Assembly (NCBI RefSeq): GCF_000515275.1
Contig: NZ_KI911560.1
Coordinates: 2,418,001-2,482,000 of the forward strand
Direction of reading: 5' to 3'
DNA: 64,000 nt
From: Methylophilus sp. 5
GTDB taxonomy: Bacteria; Pseudomonadota; Gammaproteobacteria; Burkholderiales; Methylophilaceae
Part shown: one piece after another, positions 34,767 through 43,290 of the stretch
Layout: every line of letters begins with the position of its first letter
Numbering within the stretch: position 1 is the first letter of the stretch
Position numbers and translations under genes: made by a program
The notes under the pieces: model-generated
Told to the model about the DNA's origin: nothing
The model's database searches: none
What the model saw: the letters and a program-made list of their open reading frames with translations, nothing else

Positions 34767-35273
34767 GTGTACAAAATAATAAGCTTACTTTCGGTGCTGG
34801 TTGTTGGGTGTACTCCTACTCAGCACATCGTGATGAGAGATGGGAAAATTCAAGAGGCTAAGGTCGTCGCCCTTGATGCGCCTCGGGAGCCTTACACTTT
34901 AGAGATTGAGAAGAGGCTCAAGGAAGCGGGCTTCAAAGTATTGAGGGTGCCTACTAGAACTCTAGTCAAAGATCAAACCTCAGAAACACGCACAGAGATT
35001 TACAAGGAAGCTGAAGCACGATATGTAGTGTCCCTTATCGCTGATATTCGTGATAGGTGCTTCGCTGGTGGGTATAACTTCGAGAACTTTACCGCTGAGC
35101 TGGTGGACGTTAAAACTAATGAGACAGTAGTGTCCTATAGTGATAATGGGTACTCGGAAAACTGTACACCTTTGTCGGGAGAAATTTACCAAGAAGCTAC
35201 CAATGCCATATCTGGAGCGTGGGCTAAGCAATAAGTGTTCGGAGTTCTGATTTACCGATGGTGAGGGTTTATC
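34699..35273 (+). repeat. 26-bp direct repeat flanking a lipoprotein gene
   Basis: 34699-34724 and 35248-35273 match at 25 of 26 bases (TGATTTACCGA, then A or T, then GGTGAGGGTTTATC). They bracket the lipoprotein gene. The right copy continues into CAGTAAATC, which pairs with its start to make a hairpin (GATTTAC..GTAAATC). Confidence 0.75.
34767..35234 (+). CDS. Element-borne lipoprotein, unknown
   Basis: The protein has 155 residues from a GTG start with AAAGGGG upstream. The signal peptide and lipobox LVVGC (Cys15) are followed by a soluble domain with Cys pair (RDRCFAGG and SENCTPLS), which resembles LPP20/Sbal-like surface lipoproteins in layout only. Residue after Cys is Thr. It is flanked by a 26-bp direct repeat. 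Function unknown; surface exclusion is possible. Confidence 0.7.
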   Translation: MYKIISLLSVLVVGCTPTQHIVMRDGKIQEAKVVALDAPREPYTLEIEKRLKEAGFKVLRVPTRTLVKDQTSETRTEIYKEAEARYVVSLIADIRDRCFAGGYNFENFTAELVDVKTNETVVSYSDNGYSENCTPLSGEIYQEATNAISGAWAKQ

Positions 35274-35496
35274 AGTAAATCCCCAGGTCTTACAGGCGGG
35301 TATTCGTAAGCCGTAGAAATGCAATCGAGCTATAACGCGTTAACTTTAGGTATGGTAGGTACGTGTATAGATTTGGTAAATTAAGGGTATGGTAGTGCCT
35401 TTGCAGAGGCCTCAGCTACTTTGTGAGTGCAGTTGCTAGGAGTGGGTGTACCTAGTCTATGGCGTATGCTTATTAGATAACAAACTGAGAAAATTT

Positions 35497-36465
35497 ATGT
35501 CCGAAGCGCTGTTTGAAAAGTATCCCGAGCTATTCCATTACACGACGGCTGTTGGTTTGGAAGGAATTTTAAGTACTAAAACATTATGGGCGACTCATTA
35601 TGAGTACGTTAACGATAGTGACGAGTTTAAGTCATTCTTCAAGACACGGCTTCCTGAGGTTTTAGGGGAGGTTATACCGTCTGCATTAGCTGAAAAGTAT
35701 AGAGATTCGCCAGAGTTTAAAAGTGAAGTGGACGGGTTCCCAAAAGGTCTTGAGGCATTTACTCAGGCGTTTATCGGGGATGCCTTGAAGGCAACGAGTG
35801 AAGCCATCTGGGGTTCGTATGCACCCTATCTTACTTCGTTTTGTGGCGCTACTACACCTGAAATAACACAAGACGGTTTACTGAGTCAATGGCGCGGTTA
35901 TGGACAAGATGGGGGTTACGCAATTGTTTTTAACACGCAAGCGCTTGAGGCACTATTCTGGCTGGAGCATTCAAAATATCTTCTTAAGTTTCAGACGATT
36001 TGTGAGATAGCTTACAACCAGCAGTCAATTGAGAGGTCAGATATTAAAAAGCTTGAAGACGAAGTCAAAACTAGCTTTAGGAATTACATTAAAACTCTTG
36101 AGCCGACTGATATATGGGCATCGATGGTGCCAAATATTCGGATGGCCTTAATGCACAAACATGGGGGCTTCAGTGAAGAGGCTGAGGTGCGAATAGCCAT
36201 TATCCCATCAACCCCTACCGAGTTTGAAGAGGCTGCACTTTCAAGTAGCCCATCCACCAAAAAACTACTACCAACCACTTTCAGTATTAAGGACGGTCTT
36301 CTGGTTCCGCGTTTAACCTTATTCAATGGTCTACCAATAAAGCGCATTATTGTGGGGCCGCATCCTGACAGTGTTAGGCGAAAGAAGTCTGTAGAAATGC
36401 TTCTAGCAAAGTACAAGGTTAAAGCGGAGGTTACTTGTTCAAAGATTCCTTACGTAGGACGCTAG
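35497..36465 (+). CDS. DUF2971 family protein
   Basis: The 322 residues start at ATG 35497 just before the domain; an upstream GTG at 35446 is possible. Family hallmarks are LFHYTTAVGLEGILSTKTLW, ATHYEYVNDSDEF, LSQWRGYGQDGGYAIVFN and a late EEAEVRI. The order of conserved His, Tyr/Ser and Glu recalls ADP-ribosyltransferase-like folds, but this is my inference. DUF2971 genes are frequently found in accessory and defence loci. It converges with the resolvase gene with a 4-bp gap. Confidence 0.8.
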   Translation: MSEALFEKYPELFHYTTAVGLEGILSTKTLWATHYEYVNDSDEFKSFFKTRLPEVLGEVIPSALAEKYRDSPEFKSEVDGFPKGLEAFTQAFIGDALKATSEAIWGSYAPYLTSFCGATTPEITQDGLLSQWRGYGQDGGYAIVFNTQALEALFWLEHSKYLLKFQTICEIAYNQQSIERSDIKKLEDEVKTSFRNYIKTLEPTDIWASMVPNIRMALMHKHGGFSEEAEVRIAIIPSTPTEFEEAALSSSPSTKKLLPTTFSIKDGLLVPRLTLFNGLPIKRIIVGPHPDSVRRKKSVEMLLAKYKVKAEVTCSKIPYVGR

Positions 36466-36469
36466 GTGC

Positions 36470-37045
36470 TTATTTCATTGGAGGGGCGCTTCTGCAAGCA
36501 CGTTTAACAGAAGCTACCGAGATACTAAAGTGGTTAGCCGTATCAGCTATAGAGGCATTATTACTCATTCTCCATGAGGCAACTTGGCTATCATCTATTG
36601 TTTTCTCTCTTCCCAGGTTCTTTCCCTCAGCCCTGGCTCTCTCAAGTCCCGCTAGTTGTCTCGCCTTGATATTCTCACGCTCAAGCTGAGCCATTGCTGC
36701 AAGCATTGTTAGCATGGCTATACCTACAGGCGTAGAGAGGTCGAAGTTTTCCCTCAGTGACACTACAGACACACCTTTGTTTTTCATTAGCTCAACAGTC
36801 GTGAGAACGTCTACAGTATTTCTCCCCAGGCGATCTATAGCCGCAACCACAACCGTATCACCACTCTGTACAGTCTCTAGAAGTTGGGACAGCTTAGGTC
36901 TTTGAGCAGCTACTATCGCCCCCGATACTGCATCATCTGAATACCAGCGCACATTCGGGTAACGCTCCGCTATGCTTCGCTTTTGATTCTCTGTGGTTTG
37001 ATCGTCTGTACTTACACGTACATATCCAAAAGTGATATTTGACAT
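36470..37045 (-). CDS. Serine recombinase, resolvase/invertase family
   Basis: The protein has 191 residues from ATG 37045 (MSNITFGYVRVSTDDQ). The catalytic Ser is in RVSTDDQ, further active-site residues are in AAIDRLGRN and ERENIKARQLAG, and the C-terminal HTH is (SIADTANHFSISVASVKRAC). It may resolve dimers or invert DNA within the element. AAGGAAG is the ribosome site. Three GTGGCTCA words lie just upstream and may be its binding or regulatory sites. Confidence 0.93.
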   Translation of the reverse strand: MSNITFGYVRVSTDDQTTENQKRSIAERYPNVRWYSDDAVSGAIVAAQRPKLSQLLETVQSGDTVVVAAIDRLGRNTVDVLTTVELMKNKGVSVVSLRENFDLSTPVGIAMLTMLAAMAQLERENIKARQLAGLERARAEGKNLGREKTIDDSQVASWRMSNNASIADTANHFSISVASVKRACRSAPPMK

Positions 37046-37060
37046 AGTAGCTTCCTTTGG

Positions 37061-37101
37061 GTGGCTCATTGAGTGTGGCTCATATTATCAATGGTGGCTC
37101 A
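37061..37101. promoter_or_regulatory. Triple GTGGCTCA cluster at the resolvase promoter
   Basis: Copies at 37061-37068, 37075-37082 and 37094-37101 are in the same orientation. The same word is at 32101-32108 and 40683-40690 near the two ends of the element. It may be an operator or a recombinase accessory site shared by the ends and the resolvase promoter. Confidence 0.55.
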
Positions 37102-37363
37102 ATGAAAGTCAACAGTTTTGAGCTATAGGCAAACCTAGGTGTTTCGCTAGGCTCATAGGGTGTACCTTCTGAGCTACATGCAGTTGGCCTGAGTGCCATT
37201 GGTTTCGCTTAGGTGTTTGCCTTTAGGTTATCCCTAATTGCACCCAGTAAACTTAAAGTACTTTCCCTAAGTGGAAAGCAAATAATTGTTTACAAAGGAT
37301 TTTATTTGATGTTAGTTTATAAAAAGCAATACAACACTAACAACAAATTAAAGGGTATTAGAA

Positions 37364-37558
37364 ATGGCTTTAACGTTTGGCAACTGGTTTGAATTAGAGG
37401 TAATCCCTGGGGTTCTGTCTCTGTTTCGTGTGGGTTTATTGGCTATCGGTGTAGCAACTACAAAGAAGCCTAAGAGCTACTTAGGCGCGCACAGAGAAGG
37501 TCAGGCGTTATACGTTTACGCTTTAGGGCTGGAGGTGTTACTAACAGCTAACGGGTGA
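37364..37558 (+). CDS. Small hypothetical protein
   Basis: The protein has 64 residues: a hydrophobic first half (FELEVIPGVLSLFRVGLLAIGVA) given here in two parts, FELEVIPGVLSLFR and VGLLAIGVA, then a basic patch and a Tyr-rich end. A membrane-associated peptide is possible. The gene has an AAAGGGT stretch upstream and is followed by an intrinsic terminator at 37640, which supports a real transcript. No family is recognised. Confidence 0.45.
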   Translation: MALTFGNWFELEVIPGVLSLFRVGLLAIGVATTKKPKSYLGAHREGQALYVYALGLEVLLTANG

Positions 37559-37639
37559 TCTACGACAACAGAGAGTGCTTAAGGAGGGCTATGGAATCAA
37601 TTAAAGGCTAAAGCTTACAGAGATATATTACTGAAGGAG

Positions 37640-37675
37640 AAACCCCAGTGTGATGTGCGTCCCTTGGGGTTTTTG
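37640..37675 (+). terminator. Intrinsic terminator after the 64-residue gene
   Basis: The stem AACCCCA with TGGGGTT is followed by TTTTTGCTTT on the plus strand, just before the convergent membrane-protein gene ends at 37682. Confidence 0.7.
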
Positions 37676-37681
37676 CTTTGG

Positions 37682-38047
37682 TTATCGGTACATATCTGTG
37701 TAGAAATAAAGTTCTTTATGGCTGAGCCAAAGCAGCAAGGTTATTACGATGATCGTTATACAGCTAACTATAGCAACCGCGTCTGACAAAGCGGTGTACC
37801 GTTGTGTAATCGGTAAATTAGGTACGTCTATCATGCTTTCAAGCTTTCCCACAAGCAGCCCGCAAGGTAACAGCACTACTAAGAAAATTCCAAAGTAAGC
37901 GACCAGGCTCACACACACCAGTTGCTTCAAATAGTTTAGGAGTGTGTCAGGGTATGGAAGTAAGCTGTACTCGATGTTATACACGGCAACCACGACAGAG
38001 GCTGCGACCATTACCGCCCACCTCAATGTTTCTTCTCTGACTTTCAT
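37682..38047 (-). CDS. Three-helix membrane protein, unknown
   Basis: The protein has 121 residues from ATG 38047 (AAGG lies nine bases upstream; ATG 38056 is too close to it). Three hydrophobic helices (VMVAASVVVAVYNI; LVCVSLVAYFGIFLVVLLPC; AVAIVSCITIIVITLLLWL) cover most of it. No family is recognised. Two element-borne lipoproteins and this protein suggest an envelope function. Confidence 0.6.
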   Translation of the reverse strand: MKVREETLRWAVMVAASVVVAVYNIEYSLLPYPDTLLNYLKQLVCVSLVAYFGIFLVVLLPCGLLVGKLESMIDVPNLPITQRYTALSDAVAIVSCITIIVITLLLWLSHKELYFYTDMYR

Positions 38048-38259
38048 ACTTGTCATACCTTCTTTATTGTTTTCCCCGATTGTATCTAGATTTCATCGAG
38101 TTGATAACTGGCAGTGCCTAGGGTGTAACTGAAGGGGGCTATGGGGGGTATTTTCTCGGTGGCGCTGGAGGATATACCTTCACGGATTTTTGTAGTAAAT
38201 TTGAGCGTAACACTATGGGCGCTCAAGCTCTAATTTCAATTATAAGAAACGACAATAAA

Positions 38260-39051
38260 ATGTATAAACTCCTGGGTACTCTCATTGCTGCATCCTTTAC
38301 TATTGGCTGCTCTAGCCCAAGCTCTGTAAGTTACCAATACGGCGATGGTGTGGATGCAACTTCCGCTGAGGTGAAACAGGCTGTTAAATCCTTTGAGCAA
38401 ACATGCACCCATTTAGCCAATAACAGTGAGTTCTTAGACTCAATTAAACTCACCAAGGGAATAGAGCAATATTTCACACCAGACTACGGCTGGAACAAAG
38501 GCCTAACGATACAGTTTCACGTATCAGAAACAGCCGATAAAGATCAATACTGGATACGCGCACGAGGTCACAATTGTTGGGCTTACATCGGTGGCGGTTT
38601 CAAGCCAGGTATAGAGATAGCTAAGCCCACTTGTGCAGCTTTATGTACAGCCAGCCAGGATGGGGCTAAATATTTCCCTGATAAGAACTTACAAATAGTG
38701 GAATCAGTAGATGAAGCAAAAGCAGTTGCAGAGGAAAAGCAGTTAAAGGGTCAAGAGGCTTTAGCTAAGCTTACGAAGGAGGCCGAAAAGGGAGACTATC
38801 AGGCGCAACGTAATCTTGCTTACAGCTATTCTACTGGTCAATTCAATTCACCATATGAGCCAATCACTGGGTGTGCGTGGTACGCTGTAATTGCAGCATC
38901 AGGGCACAAGGAATTCGATAGCGGGGACGCGGGCAACTACAAGCTGTATTGTGAGGAAAAGTTGAACCCAGACCAGTTTAGCCAAGCACTTCAGAAGGCA
39001 GCGGAGACCATGCGTAAGATGGGAATACAGGATAAGTTTTTGAATAGCTAA
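38260..39051 (+). CDS. Element-borne lipoprotein with Sel1-like segment
   Basis: The protein has 263 residues from ATG 38260 (MYKLLGTLIAASFTIGCSSP), which gives a proper lipoprotein signal with lipobox TIGC (Cys17). A Cys-containing globular domain (about 40-150, CWAYIGGGF and CAALC) is followed by a charged helix and a Sel1/TPR-like segment (GDYQAQRNLAYSYSTGQF). It is likely at the outer membrane. Function unknown. Confidence 0.72.
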   Translation: MYKLLGTLIAASFTIGCSSPSSVSYQYGDGVDATSAEVKQAVKSFEQTCTHLANNSEFLDSIKLTKGIEQYFTPDYGWNKGLTIQFHVSETADKDQYWIRARGHNCWAYIGGGFKPGIEIAKPTCAALCTASQDGAKYFPDKNLQIVESVDEAKAVAEEKQLKGQEALAKLTKEAEKGDYQAQRNLAYSYSTGQFNSPYEPITGCAWYAVIAASGHKEFDSGDAGNYKLYCEEKLNPDQFSQALQKAAETMRKMGIQDKFLNS

Positions 39052-39087
39052 CTCCTTGTTTACGACTTATCTATGGTTCCTTTTAAA

Positions 39088-40656
39088 TTATTTTCTCAAA
39101 TGCGATAAGTCCAGCCCTTTAAACTCAAGCTTAACGATCTCTTCATACAAAGGCTTAAGCGGATACAACTTGCCCCCATAGCTTCTGAAAGCTACATTAG
39201 CTGGGGTGTGGCCTTCAATGATCTCTCTATGATACTCAGACATCGATGATGTCCGGCCATACTCTACAAATGTGTGCCTGAGTCCGTGGAAAGGCTGCGG
39301 TATCCTAGATATGCCTAAGTCTTTCCTGACGTAGCTACACCACCAGCGACCCCAGTTATCACCTAGCTTACCATTAACACGCGTGACTTTAAGCTCAGGG
39401 AATAGCTGCACGTGTCCCTGTTGTTTCATCTTAGCCACGTAATCCAGGAGACCCATTTTGACCAGGTCAGGGTGGATAGGTACACGCCGCTTCTTACCGT
39501 CTTTGACGCTTCGCCCTGTAGCAGCGTCAGGTTTGATTAGAAAGTAGGGGATACCCTCTTGCTCACTAACATCTTCAGTGAATAGCTGAGCGCCTTCATT
39601 CAATCGACATCCAGTGTAAAGACCTATCAGCGGTAACCAGAATGCAGCTTCGCCCATACATTGCTTGGGCCTGTAGCCATCTTTGAATACGGGGGAGTTA
39701 AAGATAAGTTTTAGCTCTTCAAGCGTGTATGGCGATTCGACTTCTTTTTCTGGAATCGGTAAGTCCTTCCCGCCTTTGAACGGGTTTGAAGGTAGCTTAG
39801 AGTTTGCTTCAGCAGTACTAAAGATAGCCTTCAGGATGCCCATGTCTTTATTGATTGTAGCAGGGGCCGCACCTTTGGAGAGTAGCGCATCCTTGAACGC
39901 TATAGCGTTTACCTTGGTTACGTCACTCGGTTTAAAGTCTCCTACCATGTCTCTAAATTTCTTGATCGCTGTATTCGCAATCCTCAACGCTGACTGGCTC
40001 TTGCTTGATTGCATAAACCAGTAGTCCCTTAGTGCCTCAAAGGTCTCAGCTTCATGCGGTACAGGCTGCGCTGGTGGAGCCACTTTAGGCGCAACAGGAG
40101 TGTCTATCACTTCGCCCTGGTGTCTGAGTGTCTGCTGTTGATTTGCTTGTACAGAAGCTCTCAGGAATGCATAACAAAGCTGTCTATGAGCTTCGCTACC
40201 TTTAGCAATCTTGAACCCCTGGGACTCACAGAAGTCTTCCATTTCAAATTCGATCAGCGAAGTGTTGCCACGTGCTAAGGCTGCTTTCCCTCCAGTTTCC
40301 ACAATCTCTAAGGACTCAGACAGCTTGTCGTACTCACTCTCTGATAAGCCATCCATACGCCACTCTTCATCCTCTTCCAGCACATGAGCAATCCAAAGGT
40401 CGGAAAGGGACTTGATAACATCTTGTGAGATTGTATGAAGCTCAGGAGCTGTCTGCCCTTTACGGATACGGGCAAACTCCTCGTCAAGCTTCACGGATTC
40501 GATGCGCTGTAGCCTATCAGCTTCGGCGTAGTCTCTAGTTTTTAGACTGAACTTAAACTCGGTCTGAGGGGCGTAGTGGGGGAGTAAATCTTCAGGGACT
40601 CTACGGCGAAAATAGAAGACGCCTTTACGGTTAATCATGTGGATTTGTTTACGCAT
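39088..40656 (-). CDS. Tyrosine integrase of the tRNA-Ser element
   Basis: This is a 522-residue integrase with an N-terminal DUF6538-like segment (FYFRRRVPEDLLPHY), a core-binding domain (about 205-300) and a catalytic domain. Active-site residues are Arg in LYTGCRLNEGAQL, Lys in VKDGKKRRVPIHPDL, His-x-x-Arg in FHGLRHTFVEYG, His in IIEGHTPANV and Tyr in FRSYGGKLYPL. It starts 96 bp from the att site beside tRNA-Ser, the standard location for an integrase of such an element. Confidence 0.93.
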   Translation of the reverse strand: MRKQIHMINRKGVFYFRRRVPEDLLPHYAPQTEFKFSLKTRDYAEADRLQRIESVKLDEEFARIRKGQTAPELHTISQDVIKSLSDLWIAHVLEEDEEWRMDGLSESEYDKLSESLEIVETGGKAALARGNTSLIEFEMEDFCESQGFKIAKGSEAHRQLCYAFLRASVQANQQQTLRHQGEVIDTPVAPKVAPPAQPVPHEAETFEALRDYWFMQSSKSQSALRIANTAIKKFRDMVGDFKPSDVTKVNAIAFKDALLSKGAAPATINKDMGILKAIFSTAEANSKLPSNPFKGGKDLPIPEKEVESPYTLEELKLIFNSPVFKDGYRPKQCMGEAAFWLPLIGLYTGCRLNEGAQLFTEDVSEQEGIPYFLIKPDAATGRSVKDGKKRRVPIHPDLVKMGLLDYVAKMKQQGHVQLFPELKVTRVNGKLGDNWGRWWCSYVRKDLGISRIPQPFHGLRHTFVEYGRTSSMSEYHREIIEGHTPANVAFRSYGGKLYPLKPLYEEIVKLEFKGLDLSHLRK

Positions 40657-40751
40657 CTTAGAGCCTAATGTGTACCAGTTGTGTGGCTCACTTTACGCTC
40701 TATCTATATGAATCTATTGGTTATTATTAAAATTCAATTATTTAGGAATCA

Positions 40752-40772
40752 CTGGCGGAGAAGGAGGGATTC
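40752..40772. repeat. attR, 21-bp repeat at the tRNA-Ser 3' end
   Basis: It is identical to 32020-32040 and lies at the CCA end of the intact tRNA-Ser gene, so integration left the tRNA unchanged. Confidence 0.88.
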
Positions 40773-40843
40773 GAACCCTCGATACGCTTGCGCGTATGCC
40801 TGATTTCGAGTCAGGTACATTCAACCAGCTCTGCCACTTCTCC
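40753..40843 (-). tRNA. tRNA-Ser(CGA)
   Basis: The gene is 91 nt with CCA encoded. The acceptor GGAGAAG pairs with CTTCTCC (G discriminator), the anticodon stem CCTGA/TCAGG encloses loop CTCGAAA with anticodon CGA, a long variable arm (ACGCGCAAGCGT) is typical of serine tRNAs, and the T-arm is GGTTCGAAT. It is the attachment gene of the 8.7-kb element. Confidence 0.97.
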
Positions 40844-40996
40844 GTTTTTTAAATCAATAGCTTGCAAAATAGGCACCTAGGCGGTTCGGATTTTTTTGCC
40901 AAGTTCTATATAGCTTACGCATCAAGCAGGGCACTAGTCTACACCGTGGCGCCTGTGCTGTTCAACAATCATGATTGCCCGTTGTTGCAAGCCCGA

Positions 40997-42376
40997 TTAT
41001 TGCAGTGGCAGTGTGATTTTAATCACCAGGCCAGAGGCTGGTCGCGGTTTGTTGCTGAGTGACATCTTGCCGCCATGTTTTTCTACAATCATGCGCGCGA
41101 TTGCCAGGCCCAGTCCGGTGCCGCCTGTTTGGCGCGAGCGTGAGTCTTCGAGTCTGCGAAAAGGCTCAAGTACGTTATTTAGCTCTGTTGCCGGAATGCC
41201 GGGGCCGTCGTCTGTAATCATGCAAATCACCTGATTGCCTTCTGTGTAGAGTGACAAGGCGGGTGTTTGCGCGTAGGCGATGGCGTTATTGAGCAGGTTG
41301 GTCAGGCAGCGTGTGAGTAGGTGCGCAGAGCCTAAAATAGTAATAGGTTGCGTGGGTAATGTGCTGGCGATGGCATTGCCAGCATCTTCAAAGTCATCAC
41401 ACACGGCGGTGGCCAGCGCGGTCAGCTCTACCTTGCTTTTATGAATGTTTTCACCACACAGGCGGGCAAAATCGAGGCCTTCGCGCACCATTTCTTGCGT
41501 GGCGGTCAGGTCGCTAATCAAGCCTTGTTTGAGCGTTTGGTCTTTGACTTTTTCTAAGCGCAAACGCAAGCGTGTGAGCGGTGTTTGCAGGTCGTGCGCA
41601 ATGGCACCAAGAATAAAGCCGCGCTCTTGCATGTGTTTGAGGATGCTGCGTTGCATTTCGTTAAAGGCTTTAGCGGCATGGCGCACCTCGGTTGAGCCTT
41701 CGTTTTCTGGTAAGGGGGCATGCTCGATATTATTGGCCAGTTGCAAGGCGGCATTTGCCAGTTTGCGCAATGGCTGGGTGGCCACAGAGGCAACCGCCCA
41801 GACAATGCTGATTAGCCCTAAGAGGGCGAGCAAAATAGTGAGTGGATTACGCTCATGTGGCGGCCCTGGTGGTGGACGGTGGCCACCATAGTGCAGCTCG
41901 ATCAAAATCGGGGTGTTGTCTTCTAAATGCGTATATACCGCCAAACACTGGCCATGTGGATGTGGCGGCGGGGCGCCAAAGCCGGGCGGTGGTGGCGGGG
42001 CACGACGCGGGGCGCAATGGCTGGCTTTGGATAGGCTGATAAAGTCTGCTACTTCAGGCACCAGCAAGTTGTTGAGGTTGGCGAGTTCTGCAGGCAGTAG
42101 CGGGGCATTTTGCGGAGGCTCTACGCCCACGGTGACATGGCTGCCCATGCGCTTAAACACATCTTGAATTTCTGAGCGTTTTTCGGGCACGGTCGCTTCG
42201 AGAATACGGATCATGCTCTCTATGCGGTCGAAGGCAAACTGGTCGCGTAGCCGCGTTTCATTTTCGCGTGAGTCGCGTTGCCCCAACATGCTCACCACGG
42301 CAGCGGTAAGCAAAATGCCAATGACGGTAATCAGGAAAATACGGACCGACATGGTGCCCAACAATTTCTTTATCAT
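40997..42376 (-). CDS. Sensor histidine kinase with Pro/His-rich periplasmic loop
   Basis: The protein has 459 residues. Two membrane segments (about 10-32 and 178-200) flank a periplasmic sensor with the Pro- and His-rich segments RAPPPPPGFGAPPPHPHGQC and GGHRPPPGPPHE. They are followed by a HAMP linker, HisKA with phospho-His in AIAHDLQTPLTRL, and an ATPase with NLLNNAIAYA, DDGPGIP and GGTGLGLAIAR. It pairs with the OmpR-type regulator encoded 32 bp upstream. The His/Cys-rich loop and the neighbouring Spy-like gene suggest metal or envelope-stress sensing. Confidence 0.9.
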   Translation of the reverse strand: MIKKLLGTMSVRIFLITVIGILLTAAVVSMLGQRDSRENETRLRDQFAFDRIESMIRILEATVPEKRSEIQDVFKRMGSHVTVGVEPPQNAPLLPAELANLNNLLVPEVADFISLSKASHCAPRRAPPPPPGFGAPPPHPHGQCLAVYTHLEDNTPILIELHYGGHRPPPGPPHERNPLTILLALLGLISIVWAVASVATQPLRKLANAALQLANNIEHAPLPENEGSTEVRHAAKAFNEMQRSILKHMQERGFILGAIAHDLQTPLTRLRLRLEKVKDQTLKQGLISDLTATQEMVREGLDFARLCGENIHKSKVELTALATAVCDDFEDAGNAIASTLPTQPITILGSAHLLTRCLTNLLNNAIAYAQTPALSLYTEGNQVICMITDDGPGIPATELNNVLEPFRRLEDSRSRQTGGTGLGLAIARMIVEKHGGKMSLSNKPRPASGLVIKITLPLQ

Positions 42377-42408
42377 CGCTGTGGTGCTCTTTATATTTAG
42401 GGGCTTTT

Positions 42409-43176
42409 TTATTTAAGATAACGGACATCTGCGGTGAGCAGATAGCCTTCATTACGCAGCGTTTTGATCATGGACGGACTCTTAGTATCCACTTCAAGTT
42501 TCTGCCTTAATCTGCTGATTTGTAAGTCTATTGACCTGTCAAATGGGCCTGCTTCTCGGCCATGCATTTCTTCCATGAGCTGATCGCGGCTCAAGGTGCG
42601 GTTGGCATGCAAGAGCATAAAACGCAAAAACTTGAACTCGGCATTAGAGAGCGCAATACTGGTATTGCTTTGATCTATCAAGGTGCGGTTCTGGATGTCT
42701 AGCGTCCACTCGTTAAAGCCAATAAAGCGCAAAATGCCGCTGTCGGCAGGTTCTTCATGCGCTGTTTTGCCCGGGTTTTCTGCGTGCATGCGCGAGCGGC
42801 GAATCACGCTGCGGATGCGCGATAACAGCTCCAGCGGTTCAAATGGTTTGGCAACGTAGTCATCGGCACCGGTTTCCAGGCCCATAATGGTATCCAGTGA
42901 GCTGGTGCGCGCGGTGAGCATGATAATCGGCAGTAACCGATACTTGGGTGACTCGCGCAACTCGCGGCACAGCTCGATACCGCTGCGTTGCGGCATGTTG
43001 ATATCGAGAATAATCACATCTGGCATGTGCTGTTGTAGTGCTTGCCACATTTGCGCGTGATTGGCTGCCTGGTGGGTGGTCAGTTGATTGTCCTGCAAGA
43101 AATCGCACAGTAAATCACGAATCGCATCATCGTCATCTACCACCAGTACATGGGTCTCGGGATGGCCGTCAGTCAT
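42409..43176 (-). CDS. OmpR-family response regulator
   Basis: The protein has 255 residues from ATG 43176 (MTDGHPETHVLVVDDDD), a start that also clears the terminator at 43218-43242. The receiver domain has the DDDD acidic pocket, phospho-Asp in DVIILDINMP and Lys in YVAKPFEP. The winged-helix output domain (about 155-250) has LSNAEFKFLRFML and DLQISRLRQKLE. It forms an operon with the downstream kinase. It probably regulates the Spy/CpxP-like gene. Confidence 0.93.
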   Translation of the reverse strand: MTDGHPETHVLVVDDDDAIRDLLCDFLQDNQLTTHQAANHAQMWQALQQHMPDVIILDINMPQRSGIELCRELRESPKYRLLPIIMLTARTSSLDTIMGLETGADDYVAKPFEPLELLSRIRSVIRRSRMHAENPGKTAHEEPADSGILRFIGFNEWTLDIQNRTLIDQSNTSIALSNAEFKFLRFMLLHANRTLSRDQLMEEMHGREAGPFDRSIDLQISRLRQKLEVDTKSPSMIKTLRNEGYLLTADVRYLK

Positions 43177-43217
43177 AAACAAGGTCTCGGGCTTACAATA
43201 GTGAATATTTGAGCACA

Positions 43218-43242
43218 AAAACCGGCCATTGTGGCCGGTTTC
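43218..43242 (-). terminator. Intrinsic terminator of the Spy/CpxP-like gene
   Basis: The nine-base stem AACCGGCCA/TGGCCGGTT with loop TTG has TTTTTG after it on the minus strand. It separates the small periplasmic gene from the regulator-kinase operon. Confidence 0.85.
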
Positions 43243-43290
43243 ATTGATCAAATCAGGATAGTGTGACGCATACTGTGATTTGTCGTGCTT

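Larger units (their letters stand above)
32020..40772. mobile_element. Integrated element in tRNA-Ser(CGA), about 8.7 kb
   Basis: 21-bp direct repeats (offset 8732 bp) flank the unit. A tyrosine integrase lies next to the intact tRNA-Ser. Other genes are an NDT-like protein, two small proteins on the minus strand, two lipoproteins, a DUF2971 protein, a serine resolvase, a 64-residue protein and a three-helix membrane protein. There are no phage structural, conjugation or Rep genes that I recognise, so it is a genomic-island-like or satellite element. The word GTGGCTCA is near both ends and at the resolvase promoter. CTTAAG and CTTAGG words are unusually frequent through the middle, unlike the flanking chromosome. 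Confidence 0.85.
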
